From Pseudomonadota bacterium (GTDB lineage Bacteria > Pseudomonadota > Gammaproteobacteria > Burkholderiales > Burkholderiaceae_B): a stretch of 15,565 nt of DNA. A program made the position numbers and the translations under genes. The stretch lies in NCBI GenBank assembly GCA_023432075.1, contig JAEYVD010000042.1, positions 1-15,565 on the forward strand, written 5' to 3'. The notes under the pieces are model-generated. The model did no database searches and was not told the origin of the DNA. It was given only the letters and a program-made list of their open reading frames with translations. Positions 14,019 through 15,565 of the stretch are shown here, piece by piece. How positions within the stretch are numbered: position 1 is the stretch's first letter; each line of letters starts with the position of its first letter.

Positions 14019-15512
14019 ATGCGTTTCGACTTCAATGCCTTCGACTTCGCCGACACGCATGCCGGCGCGGACGCCATCGCCGTCGTGGACGCGCGCGGGC
14101 CGACGTCCTGGGGCGCGCTACGCGCCGCCACCGACGCCTGGGAACACGCCGCGCGGCAGGCCGGCGCGCGCGCCGATACGCCGCTGGTGATTACCGGCCA
14201 CAAGGAGACGGCGTTTCTGGTGGCCATGCTGGGTTGCCTGAGACTGGGCGTGCCTTTCGTGCCGGTCGACGTCATCAACCCGCCCGAGCGCATCGCGCGC
14301 ATCGGCGAGCTGGTGCGCGCCGGCCTGCGTTACGACGCGCAAGCGGCGCGTTTTACCGCCACCCAGGCCCACGCCGCACCGCTGCAAGAGAAAGGCCTGG
14401 CCTACATCATGTTCACGTCCGGCAGCACGGGCGATCCAAAGGGCGTGCAGATCGGCCGCGAAAGCGTGTCGCGCTTTGCCGGCTGGATCTCGGACTGCCT
14501 GGCGTTGGGCGCGGCGCCGGTCTTCATGGACCAGATGCTCTTCAGCTTCGATTTCTCGCTGTTCAACTGGGTTGGCGCGCTGGCGCTGGGCGGCACCTGC
14601 GTGCTGTGTCCGCGCGAGACCATCGCCGAGCGCGATGCCTTCGTGCAGTACCTGGCCGACACCCGCATCAGCGTCTGGGCCTCCACGCCCTCGTTCGTGC
14701 GGCAGCAATTGTTCAATCCCGATTTTGATCATGCCCACCTGCCGGACCTGCGCGTCTTCGTCTTCGGGGCGGAATCGCTGACGCCTGCCCTGGCCGAAGA
14801 ACTGTGGCAGCGCTTTCCGCAGGTGCGCATCGTCAATTCCTACGGCCCGACCGAGGCCACCTGCTCGACCACCTGGGTCGAGATCGATCCGGCGCTGCGC
14901 GCCGCGGCGCCCAACCCGTTTCCCATCGGCCGCGCCAAACCGTATGCCGAGGTGTTCATCGAAAACGGCGAGATCAGCGTCGCGGGCGATCACGTCATGC
15001 GCGGCTACCTGAACCGCCCGGACCTGAACGCCACGCGCATGTTCACGCGCGGCGGCAAGCGCGGCTACCGCACGGGCGACCTGGGCGAGATCGACGCGCA
15101 AGGGCTGGTCACGTTTCGCGGCCGCATCGACGACCAGATCAAGCTGCACGGCTACCGCATCGAGTTGGCGGAGATCGACGCGGCCATCGCCGCGCTGCCC
15201 GGCGTGCGCGCCAGCGCGACGGTGGCGCTGCGACGGCCCGACGGGGCGATTGTCCGGCTGATCGGCTTTGCGGAACCGGCAGGCAGCGGCGACGGCCCGC
15301 ACGCCCCCTCCACCGGATTGCACCCGCTGCCTGCGGAACTGGCGGACTGGAAACACACGCTCGGCCGCCGTCTGCCCCCCTATATGATTCCCTCGGAGCT
15401 GGTGGCCTGCCCGCGCTTTCCCACTACGAGCACCGACAAGGCGGACCGCAAGCAGCTCGAACGGCTGTACCTTGAAACGCGCCTTAGCAAGAAACCGGAG
15501 CCGCAAGCATGA
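14019..15512 (+). CDS. DltA-type amino-acid adenylating enzyme (carrier-protein ligase)
   Basis: This ANL-superfamily enzyme of 497 residues should activate an amino acid with ATP and load it on the carrier protein. GGAGG lies 8 nt upstream. Core motifs: P-loop T-S-G-S-T-G-D-P-K-G (133-142), S-Y-G-P-T-E-A-T (274-281), Y-R-T-G-D-L-G (350-356, ribose Asp354), G-R-I-D-D-Q-I-K-L-H-G-Y-R-I-E (368-382) and the C-terminal catalytic lysine Lys474 (T-D-K-A-D-R-K). The DltA subgroup is indicated by F-S-F-D-F-S (175-180, Asp178 matching the amine-binding Asp) and V-W-A-S-T-P-S-F (219-226). In F-V-F-G-A-E-S-L (247-254) Gly250 replaces the Cys of D-Ala-specific DltA (F-x-F-C-G-E-x-L), so specificity for D-alanine is doubtful. 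An insertion at about 420-437 is Gly/Pro-rich. The stop overlaps the next start as ATGA. Confidence 0.93.
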   Translation: MRFDFNAFDFADTHAGADAIAVVDARGPTSWGALRAATDAWEHAARQAGARADTPLVITGHKETAFLVAMLGCLRLGVPFVPVDVINPPERIARIGELVRAGLRYDAQAARFTATQAHAAPLQEKGLAYIMFTSGSTGDPKGVQIGRESVSRFAGWISDCLALGAAPVFMDQMLFSFDFSLFNWVGALALGGTCVLCPRETIAERDAFVQYLADTRISVWASTPSFVRQQLFNPDFDHAHLPDLRVFVFGAESLTPALAEELWQRFPQVRIVNSYGPTEATCSTTWVEIDPALRAAAPNPFPIGRAKPYAEVFIENGEISVAGDHVMRGYLNRPDLNATRMFTRGGKRGYRTGDLGEIDAQGLVTFRGRIDDQIKLHGYRIELAEIDAAIAALPGVRASATVALRRPDGAIVRLIGFAEPAGSGDGPHAPSTGLHPLPAELADWKHTLGRRLPPYMIPSELVACPRFPTTSTDKADRKQLERLYLETRLSKKPEPQA

Positions 15513-15565
15513 CTCGCACCTCTTTTCGCGTGGCCCTCGCCCTTACGATGGCGACCTGCTCGGCC
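15509..15565 (+). CDS. Start of a secreted protein, cut by the window edge
   Basis: ATG at 15509 overlaps the TGA of the DltA-type gene (ATGA), so it is translationally coupled and belongs to the operon. Only 19 codons are visible: M-T-R-T-S-F-R-V-A-L-A-L-T-M-A-T-C-S-A. A basic N-terminus followed by a hydrophobic run looks like a signal peptide. M-A-T-C is a poor lipobox, so a lipoprotein is possible but not supported. By position it could be another SGNH/DltD-like or periplasmic partner of the decoration branch; nothing in the visible residues proves that. Confidence 0.6.
   Translation, partial: MTRTSFRVALALTMATCSA

Noticed and set aside
14118..15506. 462-codon open frame on the minus strand opposite the DltA-type gene
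   Set aside because: The plus-strand gene has every adenylation motif in order; the reverse frame has none and ends within it.
1..15565. CRISPR arrays, insertion sequences, tRNA genes
   Set aside because: I see no regularly spaced direct repeats, no transposase motifs with terminal repeats, and no tRNA other than the tmRNA halves.

Overview
The window looks like chromosomal DNA of a high-GC betaproteobacterium of the Alcaligenaceae (Achromobacter/Bordetella type). The best taxonomic marker is the tmRNA, whose encoded proteolysis tag reads ANDERFALAA, the form I associate with Bordetella and its relatives. This is inference from one marker plus base composition; no database was searched.

Layout: positions 2-847 hold the 3' part of an MFS drug/sugar-efflux type transporter cut by the window edge. 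Positions 939-1327 are the tmRNA gene ssrA with its own promoter and a strong bidirectional terminator. A small lipoprotein gene (1437-1688, minus) converges on that terminator. About 430 bp without a gene (1689-2122) follow, carrying several short inverted repeats. From 2123 to the right edge all genes lie on the plus strand with gaps of at most 35 bp or with ATGA overlaps, which looks like one long operon.

The operon reads as a complete exopolysaccharide pathway. WecB makes UDP-ManNAc. A BcsB-like periplasmic, membrane-anchored protein and an NfrB-type family-2 glycosyltransferase with a C-terminal MshEN-like (c-di-GMP-binding type) domain would polymerise and hand over the glycan. An NfrA-type TPR/outer-membrane protein would export it. 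Two AlgJ/AlgX-like SGNH-type proteins, an AlgI/DltB-type MBOAT, a carrier protein and a DltA-type adenylating enzyme form an acyl-decoration branch. A further secreted protein starts at 15509 and runs off the window. The first half matches the E. coli NfrA/NfrB/WecB secreted-glycan pathway (the glycan used by phage N4). The second half matches D-alanylation/alginate-acetylation logic. The combination suggests a c-di-GMP-controlled, ManNAc-containing exopolysaccharide that is aminoacylated or acylated outside the cytoplasm.

Two features stand out. The nfrA gene carries a single in-frame TAA (8067-8069) with perfectly colinear coding on both sides, so it is a nonsense allele, a sequencing error or a recoded stop. 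The DltA-type enzyme keeps the amine-binding Asp but has Gly where D-alanine-specific DltA has its chirality-selecting Cys, so the activated amino acid may not be D-alanine.
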